From Branchiostoma floridae (Eukaryota > Chordata > Leptocardii > Amphioxiformes > Branchiostomatidae), in contig NC_049997.1 in the NCBI RefSeq assembly GCF_000003815.2, positions 1,346,349 through 1,410,348 on the forward strand: a DNA stretch of 64,000 nt, given 5' to 3'. The translations under genes were made by a program, and so were the position numbers. The notes under the pieces were generated by a model. It searched no databases, was not told where the DNA came from, and was given only the letters and a program-made list of their open reading frames with translations. The stretch's first letter is position 1; every line of letters starts with the position of its first letter. Below, in pieces: positions 1 to 11,703 of the stretch.

Positions 1-490
1 GCGGGGCAGCGGCAGTTTGCCACCGGAATTCTTTTGGCAAAAATATTATTTTTAAGCCCATAAACTACAAAATATTTGGTTTATATATGTGGGGAACACA
101 TATGTACACATAATATATGAGTTCCTTGATGTTTAACCTGGTATTACGTGGTATTACTTGGTATTACTTGGTATTCCGTCTTTCAACCGTCGTTCATGAT
201 CCAGATTCCAGTCCTTCTTGGCAGCTATCGTAAAATCAAATTGGGGTCTGCATGGGGGGATCTGTAGAAGTGTTTATAAATCATGTTCCATATCTTTGAT
301 AAACTTTACAAAATTCGGTTGATTTTGTGCTAATGAAAGTGTCATCCAGTAGAAAAATCAGAGTTGCATCTGTAATTGAGTAGCCCCTCCCCTAGTTCTG
401 TTGAGTAGCAATTTGTGTACATGTAACACAGAACAACCTACAGAGGTTACATAAAGCCTGCACGGAAATTGTATAATTCTAGCATCTTAC
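1..490. other. Non-coding, probably first intron of the 491-595 gene
   Basis: No open frame or splice-flanked exon stands out. A short tandem of the pentamer-like unit ggtattact occurs around 138-175. The stretch is AT-rich and is best read as intron sequence. Confidence 0.4.
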
Positions 491-595
491 CTCGATTTTT
501 TCGGGCGCCTTGGCTGCTTGAGAGGCACACCTGACGTTTGTGCATGTTGTCGCAGCCCGCAGGACTTTCCCCGACCACTGGCCGACCCGAAGCAT
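491..595 (-). CDS. First coding exon of a mitochondrial-targeted protein
   Basis: ATG at 595 opens 35 codons ending in a consensus donor (gtaaga) in phase 0. The peptide starts MLRVGQWSGKVLRAATTC and ends ASQAAKAPEKIE. It has several Arg/Lys and no acidic residue until near the end, which is typical of a mitochondrial presequence. The remaining exons would lie left of the window. The ending KIE could precede the VFVDG start of the NDUFS1 ferredoxin-like domain, but ATP synthase OSCP and other matrix proteins begin similarly, so no symbol is given. It is divergent from AKIP1; the two start codons are about 400 bp apart and share a promoter with YY1-, DR1- and NRF1-like sites, which suits a nuclear gene for a mitochondrial protein. 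Confidence 0.55.
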
Positions 596-992
596 CGTGA
601 AACCGTCCTGACTTCGTCACTCCATCAACCTTTCACAAAACAAAATGGCGGTCAGGACGTGATTGACCTCTGACCTAAATAATTTTTTTCTATTTACACA
701 AAAACTGTGCATAAAAGTATCAACAATTTTAAACAAATATCATTTTATGAGAATATTTCGCCAGAGATAGGAGACTTTGTGAGAATTTTGTATTTTTGTC
801 GGGAAAGTTTGTGAAAGATAACATTGCGCATGCGTACCAGTCGCATTTTTGGCAGAACCCGGAAGCAGTTTGTTTGTGGCAACGCGCGTCTTTCGAGTCT
901 TTGCCTTCGACGATCATTTACAGCTCAAACTTCACACAAAATCACTCAAAAACGGGTTGTGAAGGGATTTGTACTTGAGAGAAAGGAAAACC
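596..992. promoter_or_regulatory. Bidirectional promoter with YY1-, DR1- and NRF1-like sites
   Basis: This interval separates the divergent ATGs at 595 (-) and 993 (+). It contains AAAATGGCGGTC at 642-653, a YY1-type motif. TGACCTcTGACCT at 664-676 is a perfect direct repeat of AGGTCA with 1-bp spacing (DR1, bound by HNF4/RXR-type receptors). TGCGCATGCGTA at 825-836 differs by one base from the NRF1 consensus. No TATA box is evident. All three factors are established regulators of nuclear genes for mitochondrial proteins; binding here is inferred. Confidence 0.55.
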
Positions 993-3900
993 ATGCCAAA
1001 TGAAAAGGTCAGTTTATCATTTTTTTGTTGGTGATGACAATTATGCGTTTTGTTTGTTTTGTATAATTTTGTCTGCCAGGTCTTGGACGTCAACTACCAG
1101 AGAAAGAAAACGAAGGACTTGGAGCAGCTAGTCTCCAAGCAGACGTGTCAACTGGGTGAAAAGAATAGGAGAATTTGGCCAAATAGGGACACATAAATAA
1201 GTTACCATGGGATTTCAGTCAGTCCTTTGCAGTCTGTTTGGGTTTATGGAAAACCCTAGGCTGTACACCAGGCCTGGGCACCTGGGCTGTCTATCACGTC
1301 AAGGGGGGTCTGCATGCCTAGTTACCCTTACTAGGGATAAAGGTGCACTAGGGTAACCAGTTTTATGGCAATAGTCTTATTTCCCCCACCTGCAGGTGCT
1401 GTGTTACCATCCTGAGGACCGATGGATGTCGTGTACGCTGTGTCGCACAGCGCGCCGTGGTGCCAGTACGCTGAACAGGGCACTACAGAGGAAGATTGAC
1501 TGGCCAAAGCCTAAAGCCCCAGCTGTAGGAAGTCCCATACAGGTACACATGGATGACTTCTTGTACACATGTAATGCAAATTCACCTTTATCCAGTCTCC
1601 CTCTCTATCCCTTGACCTTCTAGTGGGTCGTTGGGGCACCATGACAATTCGCTGCACCACCCTCCTCCATCTAGCTCTGTCTTCTGACACTCACATCGCT
1701 TCGGCTAGGGTAATTGGGTAGCCTATATCTGTTGCTTTTGAACCAGGGTATTTGGGGATATCACGTTGGTTTAAAATTGCAATGTTTTCAGTATATTGCA
1801 GTTTAAAAACTACCACTTGTCAGACTGGAAGATCATAATGTTCTCTGACTGCTTCTCAGACAACCTGGCAGTCAGAAAACATTGAATATGATCTTCCGTA
1901 CCATCGTTGGCTTGGACATCAGAAAATCCCATAGAATCAGAAATACTAGATAAGTACTTTAAATTTCTTTTATTGTTATATCTGACTAAGCAAAATACAA
2001 TGACAATGACAATGACAATGACAATGACAATGATCTTTATTTGCATGACCTTGCCCATATGGGCTAAATGCAGTAGTTACATAAAACTTTGCTGTAAAGA
2101 ATCTTTACAGTGGCAGTGGGAGAGACAGAACAACTAAGGCTATGCTACACTATAAGTACATCTATCGTTTACAAAATAGTCAAATATGTAATGCTATACT
2201 ATTCTACAATTTACATGTCTCTTTTCTCTTCTTGAAACAAGTGTATATGAATTCACAGAGTTTTTGCAGTACAATGTTGTCAGATGATTTCATTATGTAT
2301 ACAAAAAGCTCATCTTTTACTAACTGTTTAGCTCGTGTATCAAAATTCAGGGCATTAATAAAAGAATTACGTATATCACTATATAACTCACATTCCAATA
2401 CAAAATGAACTTCATTTTCAATATCTTTGGCGTTACAAAGTGTACAGATTCTATCACTCGGAGGAGTCCGGTTGTATCTTCCTACTTCTATTTGTAAAGG
2501 GTGATCACTAATTCTTAATTTAGCCATGGCTCGGCGATGGCTGAAATTATGTATATTTAGGTACTGTTCTCTTTCGTAGGTGTCTTTGAACTTCCTGTAC
2601 GTTCTTAGTTTGTTTCCTTGATTTTCCTTTTTTCCATTAGAGTTGAGTTCGGAATAGAAAGTCTGTAGAAATATGTCTTTCAATCTTTGTTTCACTTGCG
2701 ACTGAGCTGATGGTATATTATAGTCTTGGTTCAACAGTAGGTACCCATAACCAGACTCCTCGAGAATCTTACTTACATTTGAAAGCCAACATGGTACCTT
2801 ACGTCGGTGTAGATCTTGTTGTACAAGGAGTGCTTGATATTGTAAACTATTTGTTGGTACTTCTCTAGTTAACCTGCTATAATAAGAGTAGAGCCTGCTG
2901 CAAGCCTCGATCCGCAAAGGAAATTTAATACAAATTTAGGTTCAGAGAAAATTTCATAGGCAGGCAGGCAGGGTGAGAGATACGTTTACTTATTTTTTTC
3001 AAATGCTAAAAAAGTGTTCCCTGCAGTTTGATCACATCTGTTACACTATTATCCGATATATAAAATAGTATAGCATCTGACTGTTCGAAGAATTTAACTC
3101 CATGTTTGCGTTCAAGAAAAAGGAAAAGAAGACAGTTATACCAGAAATGATGCAAGTACAATTTCTAATCTAAATGGAATCTTTTCCAGGATCCTCTCCA
3201 CTTTACGACTATTGATGATGCCTTCTCCAGTGTGCTACAGTACATGACTACCACCACCAGGCAGTGTAGGGTAAGTACTACAGTACATGACTACCACTAC
3301 CAGACAGTGTAGGGTAAGTACTACAGTACATGACTTCCACCACCAGACAGTGTAGGGTAAGTACTACAGTACATGACTACCACCACCAGGCAGTGTAGGG
3401 TAAGTACTACAGTACATGACTACCACCACCAGACAGTGTAGGGTAAGTACTACAGTACATGACTACCACCACCAGGCAGTGTAGGGTAAGTACTACAGTA
3501 CATGACTACCACTACCAGACAGTGTAGGGTAAGTACTACAGTACATGACTTCCACCACCAGACAGTGTAGGGTAAGTACTACAGTACATGACTACCACCA
3601 CCAGGCAGTGTAGGGTAAGTACTACAGTACATGACTTCCACCACCAGACAGTGTAGGGTAAGTACTACAGTACATGACTACCACCACCAGGCAGTGTAGG
3701 GTAAGTACTACAGTACATGACTACCACCACCAGGCAGTGTAGGGTAAGTACTACAGTACATGATTACCACCACCAGACAGTGTAGGGTAAGTACTACAGT
3801 ACATGACTACCACCACCAGGCAGTGTAGGGTAAGTACTACAGTACATGACTACCACCACCAGGCAGTGTAGGGGAAGTACTACAGTACATGATTACCACC

Positions 3901-6494
3901 ACCAGACAGTGTAGGGTAAGTACTACAGTACATGACTTCCACCACCAGACAGTGTAGGGTAAGTACTACAGTACATGACTACCACCACCAGGCAGTGTAG
4001 GGTAAGTACTACAGTACATGACTACCACCACCAGGCAGTGTAGGGTAAGTACTACAGTACATGACTTCCACCACCAGACAGTGTAGGGTAAGTACTACAG
4101 TACATGACTACCACCACCAGGCAGTGTAGGGCAGTGTTTCCGCCAGACCTCAGCTGGGAGTCCGTCCACACTTGGGGCGCGAAAACCGCGAAAATTAAAT
4201 TTAATTAAAAAACCGCGAAAATTAATTTTAATTGTAAAACCGCGAAAATTCAATTCAATTGTAAAACTGCGAAAATTCAAGTTAACGGTTAACTGTCGCA
4301 AGAAAAAAAAAAAAACAACTAACGTCCGATAAAGTTCAGTGCCGTAACAACAAGGATGTTTTGATTTGTGCTGCGTACCGGTATGCCGCACCGAACAGGT
4401 ACTACTACTTTTAAAAAGTTCCAGAAACGGTTCTTGGACTTTCAAAAAAGAAATAACATTTGTATATATTGTATTTTATGTTGTGGTATACTTATAAATC
4501 ATCTAAAACCTTCCATAGATCGAGAAACTTGCGTTCAGAAATGACGAAAAACATCGTCTATCGGCGGCAATGTGCGTAATGGCTGCCAAAATCCCGCAAT
4601 CTCCCGTGGTGACTTCTCGCGAGATCTGGGAAAGCTAGCAACGTCATGGGAAACTAGCGCTGTGATTGGCCAGGATAAACAACAAGCTCTCGAGTGCCAT
4701 TTTAGAGCGTATTTATCCCGAAAATTTCTGCCGTTTTCGGAGATTTTGCGGGCTCAAAACTCATATCAAAAGGAACCAAAGTTGTACTTGATGTTTTTTA
4801 CGTCCAGCACCTCTCATGTGAACACTTTATTTTTCCGCTGTGTTGCCGATAACGAACTTGAACGAGGCCGGGGATTTCCCGTGCCGAGCACCCAGGCCGG
4901 TGGGCACATGTTTCTGATTGTGTTTTGTTTTGTTTACGATGATTGACGATGAAAACAGAGACTAAAGTTGTTAATCTAGACAAAGTTAGTGTGTTGTCTT
5001 ATTTCTCCCAATAACAAAGTACAGTTTGTAGTGTTATACTTATAGCGAGATCGACCTACCGCCAAGTTTTCGAAATGTGACAGGGCAAATTCGCGTAACT
5101 GAGACCTTGAAAAACGGGTTTTAATGAGATTATCTTATGCAAAAGGCCGTCGACACACATTGTCAACAACCATAACAATAGCAAAACAAACAGTGAGCGG
5201 CTTTCTGACTGTGGACGGCGTCCCCTAAGCCTCTAGCTTCAATACAAAACACAAAACTGCAGTTTACATTTATCGACTTTGTACAGATTTCTCGGCAAAA
5301 TGTGGGTCGCAATTTTTTTATGAGGACGGCCTCTGGTTGCGTTCAAGCCGTCCAAAACGAAATGAGACCGTCATTGGACGGGTGGACGCCCCTCTGGCGG
5401 AAACACTGCTGTACATCTAATGTCCAACACAAGAAATTGGACTTATCCAAATTTTCGACTGATCAACTCCAGTCTCAGGGATGGACAGTTCACTGCTTCT
5501 GTGATGTCACAGTCTATTCCTTGACAGAAAATGGAATCAATCAGTTGAAACTTGCGTAGGTCACATTTCTGGTGTTGGAAATAGCAGCATAAATTTTCAG
5601 GTTCAGAATGACTTCTACCAACGCAAATGAACTGTCAAGTCTTACATGACATCACTTTATTTACAGAGATACTATCACAGCTGCCCTCCTGTCTCGAAGA
5701 ACCCCGAGGACTGCCTCCACTGCAACAAGTTCCACACTCCACAGTACACAGAAGTACAGAGAGCTAACCCGGTCAGTGGCTGCTCTAGTGTTTGTCTTAG
5801 ATTTACAAAAAATGTCTTATTTGTTTGAAGCTTTTTTTTTTAGAAATTCAAATTTATTTTTTTATTTATGACTAAAAAATTGTCCTGCACTCCATGTCAT
5901 GAGGTGTCAGAAGAAAGACAACTTGTCTGATACAGATCATATCATTTAAAGTACCAATAAATACATGTACATTGTACATGTATATGCAAACAGTTGCCAT
6001 AATGCTAAATTATGAGTAAATAGCCCACTTTGTGATATTTGAATGATTTAGAGGTGATTTAGAGTAGTCTACATGCAAGTCTAGGACCAGTTTGCAACTT
6101 GATAAATTAAGAATGTAATTTGGCACAGGCAAACAGATAAGTACAATTTAGATAAAAATGTGATTTAGGTGTGCAGCCTAACAGGGGTTGACCCATTGGA
6201 CAGAGCCGCATGGAAGCGTGGTGTAAAGACTATCCGACTGCTGCCTACCCCTGGGTCAGGGATCCCAGCAGCAGTATAATTAAGCAATGGACAGTGAGTG
6301 AATGAGTGTATGGTTTGATTTTTGACACATTTTGTTTTACTTGTGTGCAGTTGAGCAGAGCAGAGGATGTCCATGTGGTGGTGGCGCCCGGTACGTACTC
6401 CGTGACGGCAGGTGAATGGGGAACACAGCGCCAGCAGACACACGTGGTACATGTAGATAAGGGACAGAGCGCTAACATCACCTTCACCATGTAG
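993..6494 (+). CDS. AKIP1: A-kinase-interacting protein 1 (AKIP1), 6 exons
   Basis: Exons 993-1007, 1080-1155, 1451-1542, 3190-3270, 5667-5771 and 6351-6494 join in phase to 513 nt (170 residues plus stop). The C-terminus contains VVVAPGTYSVTAG and THVVHVDKGQSANITF, the hallmark AKIP1 C-terminal segment. The middle contains the family's LNRALQRKIDW and FSSVLQYMTTTTRQC...RYYHSCP segments. In vertebrates AKIP1 binds the PKA catalytic subunit and affects its nuclear retention and NF-kB signalling, and it is also found at mitochondria. The acceptor of exon 3 (cgcacag at 1444-1450) was chosen because the better-looking acceptor at 1396 breaks the frame, so the 5' joins are less certain than the last three exons. 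Human AKIP1 is about 210 residues, so this is a slightly short orthologue. Intron 3 holds a LINE relic and intron 4 a 43-bp minisatellite copied from exon 4. Confidence 0.88.
1995..2925 (-). mobile_element. Non-LTR retrotransposon 3' end (ORF2 C-terminus)
   Basis: An open frame of 237 codons (2204-2917) ends with a Cys/His cluster, RICTLCNAKD then HFVLECELY, typical of the C-terminal zinc-knuckle region of LINE ORF2 proteins. Its 3' end runs into a (CATTGT)n tail near 1998-2032, the usual microsatellite tail of such elements. It is 5'-truncated and lies antisense in AKIP1 intron 3. Confidence 0.75.
3241..4130 (+). repeat. 43-bp minisatellite derived from AKIP1 exon 4 and its splice donor
   Basis: A 30-nt block starting TACATGACTACC and ending GTGTAGG occurs 21 times, separated by 20 linkers of 13 nt (gtaagtactacag). 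The total is 890 nt = 20 x 43 + 30, with no indel. The first block is the last 30 nt of AKIP1 exon 4 and the first linker begins with its 5' splice site. 19 of 20 linkers keep gtaagt; one (after copy 15) reads ggaagt. Copies differ at a few sites (ggcag/gacag, ctac/cttc, gact/gatt) in a partly periodic order. Confidence 0.95.
4132..5408. mobile_element. Non-autonomous DNA transposon with 16-bp terminal inverted repeats
   Basis: CAGTGTTTCCGCCAGA at 4132-4147 is matched by its exact inverse at 5393-5408. The CAGTG start resembles hAT-type ends. No transposase frame is visible inside. Near the left end are three copies of a short AAAACYGCGAAAATT-type motif. A clear 8-bp target duplication was not found. 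The element sits directly at the truncated end of the 43-bp array in AKIP1 intron 4. Confidence 0.6.
6175..6285. repeat. Interspersed repeat, copy 1 (about 100 bp)
   Basis: A block with TGGACAGAGC, then GACTATCCGACTGCTGCC and CCCAGCAGCAGTATAATT recurs at 10275-10370 with few changes. Neither copy is coding. The family was not recognised. Confidence 0.6.
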
Positions 6495-7769
6495 TCTACT
6501 ATTATCATCTTCATTAACAACAGCATTCAGTTAATCATGCTAAATTTTAAATAGTGTAGTGGTGCTTTGCTATCATTTGCAATGTCTGAACAATGAAAAA
6601 TGATGAAATACCATTCAAAACTGACCAAAAAATCCTTCAAATTACATGTAATGTTAACAGAGTGCCAACTTTTAACTCTACATTGTCAAAATCGCACCCT
6701 GTAGGGACCAAGATCCCCCTTCCACACCAATCTCCTGATTGGTACCCAATATCCTCATCGCTACCATGCCATTCGCACTACACTAGAAATGATGTCCTGG
6801 CTAGAACCCTGATTTTTATTTTGGAAGGAAGTTTGTTTTATGCCTGCTGACAAGGTCTCATTATAAGATGGGAACAAAAGGTCCCATTCTTTTCATTTTA
6901 TTATAATATCAAAGTCATTAAAGAGTGCAATGAACAGCAATGCTTAGAATGTCATCACAAATGGCTTTGTGGATTCTTATCTGTGTGTATCAGAAATTGT
7001 AAGTCTTGGTTTTTAACAGTTAAAGACTGGAATGAGTTGGTATATTCTTAACGTTGTTGCTAGTGTTTGAGTTATCAGTTGTTCAAGTGTACCTGTACTG
7101 TAGGTTAGTGCAAGGACATTCATGTCAAATCTGTGTCTCACGAATCAGGCTCTGTTGATACTGTTATGTGGATGACATACTGTAAATTGTACAAAGTAGC
7201 TGCAGAATGAGAAGACTTTTGGTGTTAATTTTTTTAAAGTATTAAAAAATGGATATTAACTTAAGGAGTGCCAAAGTCAATTCAAAAGTAAACGTTTTCT
7301 TTGCTCGCATCAGTTTGAGAGCCCAGAGGATGTCATCCATGTGATTGAATCAACATGACCTTACTAACATTGCCTTGTTGTTGTCAATGCTAACTTCTGT
7401 ATTAAATACTGCATTTGTACATATCTGACATGCTTAATTGTGCAGCATTTTATTGTTGTTCTGTAACATAACCCTTCATTTATTATTCATATTGCTATTA
7501 CTGCATTATTTTACAATTATTTCGAAACACATTGTGCTAGCAAAGTGAAAGGTAGGAGTATAATGCTTAACTTAAACCTTAAAAGGCAAACTATTAAGGT
7601 CAGATTCTGCACACTTCACACTTGATTGTTATACAGTGCAAAACTGCCAGGGGGCACTCTTCCAACCACAAGACACACAACAGCAAGATGTACCAAAGTA
7701 CCACATCTTTAATTCAATTTCAGTCTGGTCAAAGAGTTAACTATTGGAATGGCAAAGCATGCTTACCGG
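6495..7769. other. AKIP1 3' UTR and AT-rich intergenic DNA
   Basis: No coding frame is supported. The stretch follows the AKIP1 stop codon and probably includes its 3' UTR. The polyadenylation site could not be placed confidently. Confidence 0.4.
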
Positions 7770-8190
7770 TAGCCTGGGTACCATCCGGATAGTAGTTCGC
7801 TCCTATGTTCGCTTCTGCTATCCGTCTGGAGACGTGCGCATTCAAACCGTCTGGTGCTAACGTCAGTTAATGAGCGAATCAAGGAATAGGTTCTAGAGCG
7901 CGCGTTCGATGACAACATGTCCTCCTGCAGACGGAGAGCTTGTCCGGTGTTGGAACGCCTGTTCGAACGATCGCTTGGAACCATTCCATAATTCGCTCAT
8001 ATGTGGGGACCAATCAGCGCCTGCGTCCAAAATTTGGACGATTCCAGACGTTTAGATGGTCCGCGTTCCCAGACGGAAACACAGAGAAGCGACTGTATAT
8101 AGTGTATAATGAATGTCAGAGCTAGAAGCGACTGTATATAGTAAATAATGAACGCCAGAGCGAACTACTTTCCGGATGGTACCCAGGCTA
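7770..8190. mobile_element. MITE with TAGCCTGGGTACC ends and 9-bp target duplication
   Basis: TAGCCTGGGTACCATCCGGA at 7770 is inverted at 8190, with pairing over about 33 bp. The flanks GCTTACCGG (7761-7769) and GCTTACTGG (8191-8199) form a 9-bp target-site duplication with one change. A 9-bp duplication suggests a Mutator-like origin (inference). The interior is non-coding. Confidence 0.85.
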
Positions 8191-8291
8191 GCTTACTGGT
8201 ACATTGCAGTAAGAAATACTAAACACCAGACAAGTACCCAGAAATATATGACATAAATCAGAATATGCATTGAAAAGTAAGAATGAAATAC

Positions 8292-8358
8292 AAGGGCTCA
8301 AAATACATTTTGGGGAATAGGTCCACTAAAGTGCACATGCATCCAATATTTTGAGCCC
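8292..8358. mobile_element. Tiny hAT-like MITE, AGGGCTCAAAAT ends
   Basis: AGGGCTCAAAAT at the left is inverted as ATTTTGAGCCCT at the right. The same ends bound a longer copy at 26797-27136. Confidence 0.55.
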
Positions 8359-8948
8359 TGAATACCATAATGATGGTTGTACAATCATGTGTTTTTTAAC
8401 TCTAAGGATTAAACAGTACCTGGTCCAGCAAATGACTGTTACTAAGACTGTAAATACAAAATAAAACATGGTGTGACACATCTACATGTACATGTATTAT
8501 CTCAAAATGTCATGCAAGCTGATACAAAATAAATGTTTTCCACATTTACAGCAATATAGAAATATGGTAATGTCATAACATGCATATTTAGCACCTGAGA
8601 TTACATTCACATAATCATTAATAAAATGATTATTTCACCTTAACACTGCATAGTAAACTGTCACTATCTCTTGTAGTCATAACTTTGGAGGTCTCAAAAT
8701 CTCACAATCTTCTTTCTTAGTCAGTTAATGAAACAAACACCACGAAGTGCATTTGTGTATAAAGTACACCCTCCATTGATTCTATGTTATATACATGAAC
8801 ATTTACATTTTAAAACCTAGTAGCTAGCCTTCCCAACTTGCTACATGGATTTCATGTATAAAGTAATCCCAGTAGTCAAGTATACTAAGATATGGTTATA
8901 TCTTCTCTAATGCACATATACAATTCTTGCATAGTTGACTATAGGTAG

Positions 8949-10632
8949 TTACGGTAGAACATGGGATCTGTACATTTGTAACTTTTGCTCGTCTACTGTT
9001 GCCTTTAAGTTTTTCTTGTCCTGAGCTGCCATCTCCTTTTTATGGAAGAACTCCCGCCGCTGGGATTCAGCTATTTTTCTCCGTGCGTCTCTGGTCTGAA
9101 GTTTTCCCTGTTCCACGTCATACTTTATTTCTGACTGCAGGTTGTGCATGGCGACGCGAGCCTCGTGGCCCTCCTGTCAGAAACAACAAGTCAGAGGGTC
9201 AACTTTGTATCAGAGCATTATGATATAAGACGCAATACACAATAAAACTGATCTGTATCTATACAGTCGGTATACCCTTCGGCGTAACACACCAGCTTCG
9301 CAGGCACGAAGCATGGCAGCAGCTGGTTATATTACACCGAACGACCCATCACACCTAACTTTTGCACATCTATCTGCAAGCGTTCTTTAAAACTATCCAC
9401 AGAAGATGACCCTACTGTACTCGGTGATAACATATTCCACTCTACAATAGTTCTGGGAAAATACAAATTTATGAACACATCAATCCTAGGTTGGCAACTC
9501 TGGTATTTGAAGGCATGACTGTTTCTTGTCCTTTTTTTAGCTGGTATTAGGTATCAGTCGGTACGTGATAAAATGTCTGACACACAAACCACTTTTTAAA
9601 AATTCTCCACTGTCTTCAATTTGTGTAGCTAAAAACCAGCAACTTACCCCTGTCTTTATTGAACTTTTTTTTGCTTTTCATACTGTAAGAAAGCACCTGT
9701 TCAAGGGAACTTGAGTGAACATGTACTTACTCTTCTTCTCCTGATGGTGTCTTCTTTCTCCTGCATTCTCTGCTGCTGCAGCACCTCATGTTGTACCTGC
9801 CTCTGCCTCAGTGCTGACACGCGGCCCTGGTCTCGCTGGAAGTGTCCATCCTCCCTGTTCCTCTCATGCTGCTGGATGGAGTTGGTTATGGACCGCTTGG
9901 CTTCGATAGTGTCCTGGACTTTCTTCTCATTGGACTCATGGCGATCAATGTCTTGTTTAATGAACTGCAGGGCCTGTTGTCTGTGGAAGAAGACAAATTG
10001 TATAAACACTACTGTAACAGACATTTGCAGTAGTTCTTTTCAATGTGACCTCTTCAGTGACATTTCCTACTGTTTTCAAGTGACATCCATTGGCAATTCT
10101 GTTTTCATTTTGGTAACACTAGCATCCCTGCTGTAGTTGTTTGTACAGAATCTGGCAGCTCTATGCTGTACCCTTTATCTTAAAGTTTGTCTTTCTTTGT
10201 ATTGATACCATTACCTTATTTGTTTTGAGAAAAACAATATGTTCTCTTCTGTGATCATGAAGTTGAAGCCCAGAGTTGGATCTACTGGACAGAGCTTCGT
10301 GGAAGCGCGGTGTGAAGACTATCCGACTGCTGCCTACCCGTGTCAGGTATCCCAGCAGCAGTATAATTGAAAATGGATACTACTACATGTACTACAGTAC
10401 TACTACTCTGTGGAGATACATGTTCATTGTAAGCATGATAATTTGCAAAACATTCCTTACCTTTTAGCAGCCTGGATGGCAGCTGCCTTCTCCTCTGCCT
10501 CACTCTTCTGCCTGTGTTCTGACTGTCTCCGCAGCATCTCCCTGCGCCGGCGGAAGTCTGACAGTGTGTTCTCTGCCTCCTCCTGACTCAGGATGTTCTG
10601 GTTACGTCCCACTGTCTCGTTCAGTGGATATC
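8949..10632 (-). CDS. Coiled-coil protein, 3' three exons (5' exon not found)
   Basis: Exons 10461-10632, 9731-9980 and 8949-9173 are flanked by good splice sites and join in phase (AAA AG|A, AGA|GAG) to a stop at 8949, giving about 215 residues. The product is almost entirely charged helix: RRRREMLRRQSEHRQKSEAE, then IKQDIDRHESNEKKVQDTIE, then QHEVLQQQRMQEKEDTIRRR. This looks like a long coiled coil of the kind common in ciliary and cytoskeletal proteins. I did not recognise the family. The first exon found starts in phase 1, so at least one 5' exon is missing; nothing convincing was seen in 10633-11700. A weak phase-compatible donor at the GCCG|gtcctc within 11704-11876 leaves open a fusion with the neighbouring exons. 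Confidence 0.72.
9174..9730. other. Intron of the coiled-coil gene
   Basis: AT-rich, without a coding frame or a clear repeat. Confidence 0.5.
10275..10370. repeat. Interspersed repeat, copy 2
   Basis: Near-identical to 6175-6285, in the same orientation, within an intron of the coiled-coil gene. Confidence 0.6.
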
Positions 10633-11382
10633 CTAACAACAAAAGTCAAAGTGTTGTTATAGCACTTGTTGCAACAATGTTCTGTAGGCAGCAAGATGGT
10701 TAGGGCCTGTAGTAAAAATGCATTTTTTCTGTTGAGATTTTGGCAATTCTTATATCCCAATTCACAAGTCATACTTTATCTAGGGCATAGCTAATACAAG
10801 AAGGCCATGGTCACACCCCGCTGGCTGGTTTTTGGCAGGGGTGTGACCATAGAACACAGACTGAGATTATCTGCATGCATCTCAAAGACAAAACAACAGA
10901 CAATAAATCATAAAATGGTAATTGTTACAAATCTGTCCATGACTGTTAATATTTCAAAGTCTGTACAGAAGAGTAGCTTATGCATTGCACAAATGTTTGG
11001 GGCAACTACACCTGGAAATGTTGTTTGTAACGGGAATGAGACTGTGTCTACAACATACCCTATTGGCTTATCATAACATTATGGTACCATTACTAATTTA
11101 AAATCACTCTAAATAAATGAAATCAAGTTTAATATGACATTCAAATTATATAATGATGACAGGAATACTTGAAAGGTTTGATCCTGGAATCATAACGGAA
11201 ATATTTGATCAATGTGATGGAATGCAAAGAATGTGAGTGATGATGAGATCTAGAATAACATATACGGACACATTCACTATCTGGTTTTCAGTCTAGTATG
11301 TGTTGTTCCCCGACAGGCGAGGGCTAGATGTGCTTGCATGTAGATATGGAGGGTTGATGGCAGCATACATATACACATAACG

Positions 11383-11608
11383 CAAGTTCCCATTTATCCG
11401 TGGGGTAACCTATATCCATTCATTTTACAAATAAGGTAATTGGGGATATCAAGTCGCGGGGGGGGGGGGTACAGACGATGGATTCAAACTGCAAAATTTT
11501 GAAAATATCGCAATTTGAAACCACCGACCGTCGACTTTATATCCCTTCATATTCTGCAATTGAAAACAACAGAAATAGGCTACCCCACGGATAAAGGTGA
11601 ACTAGCGT
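11383..11608. mobile_element. MITE with ATCCGTGGGGTARCCTAT ends
   Basis: The left end reads TTTATCCGTGGGGTAACC and the right end is its inverse with few changes, over about 35 bp. Partial relatives appear near 1320-1720. The interior, including a poly-G run at 11458-11469, is non-coding. Confidence 0.65.
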
Positions 11609-11703
11609 TACATATGCCTACAACACATACACATGCACAATTATACACCTCCTAAGACCACAATCAACAACAATAATGTACATTACAATGCATACAAGAC
11701 AGT

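Noticed and set aside
1397-1542. Longer AKIP1 exon 3 starting after the ag at 1396
   Set aside because: It is out of phase with exon 2; the acceptor at 1450 restores the frame and aligns better with the family.
3241-4130. CRISPR-like array
   Set aside because: Direct repeats are contiguous 43-bp units with no unique spacers, in animal DNA, and derive from AKIP1 exon 4.
10806-10855. Hairpin GGTCACACCCC/GGGGTGTGACC as a regulatory element
   Set aside because: Arms are short (about 13 bp) and no gene start lies nearby; likely chance or a small fold-back.
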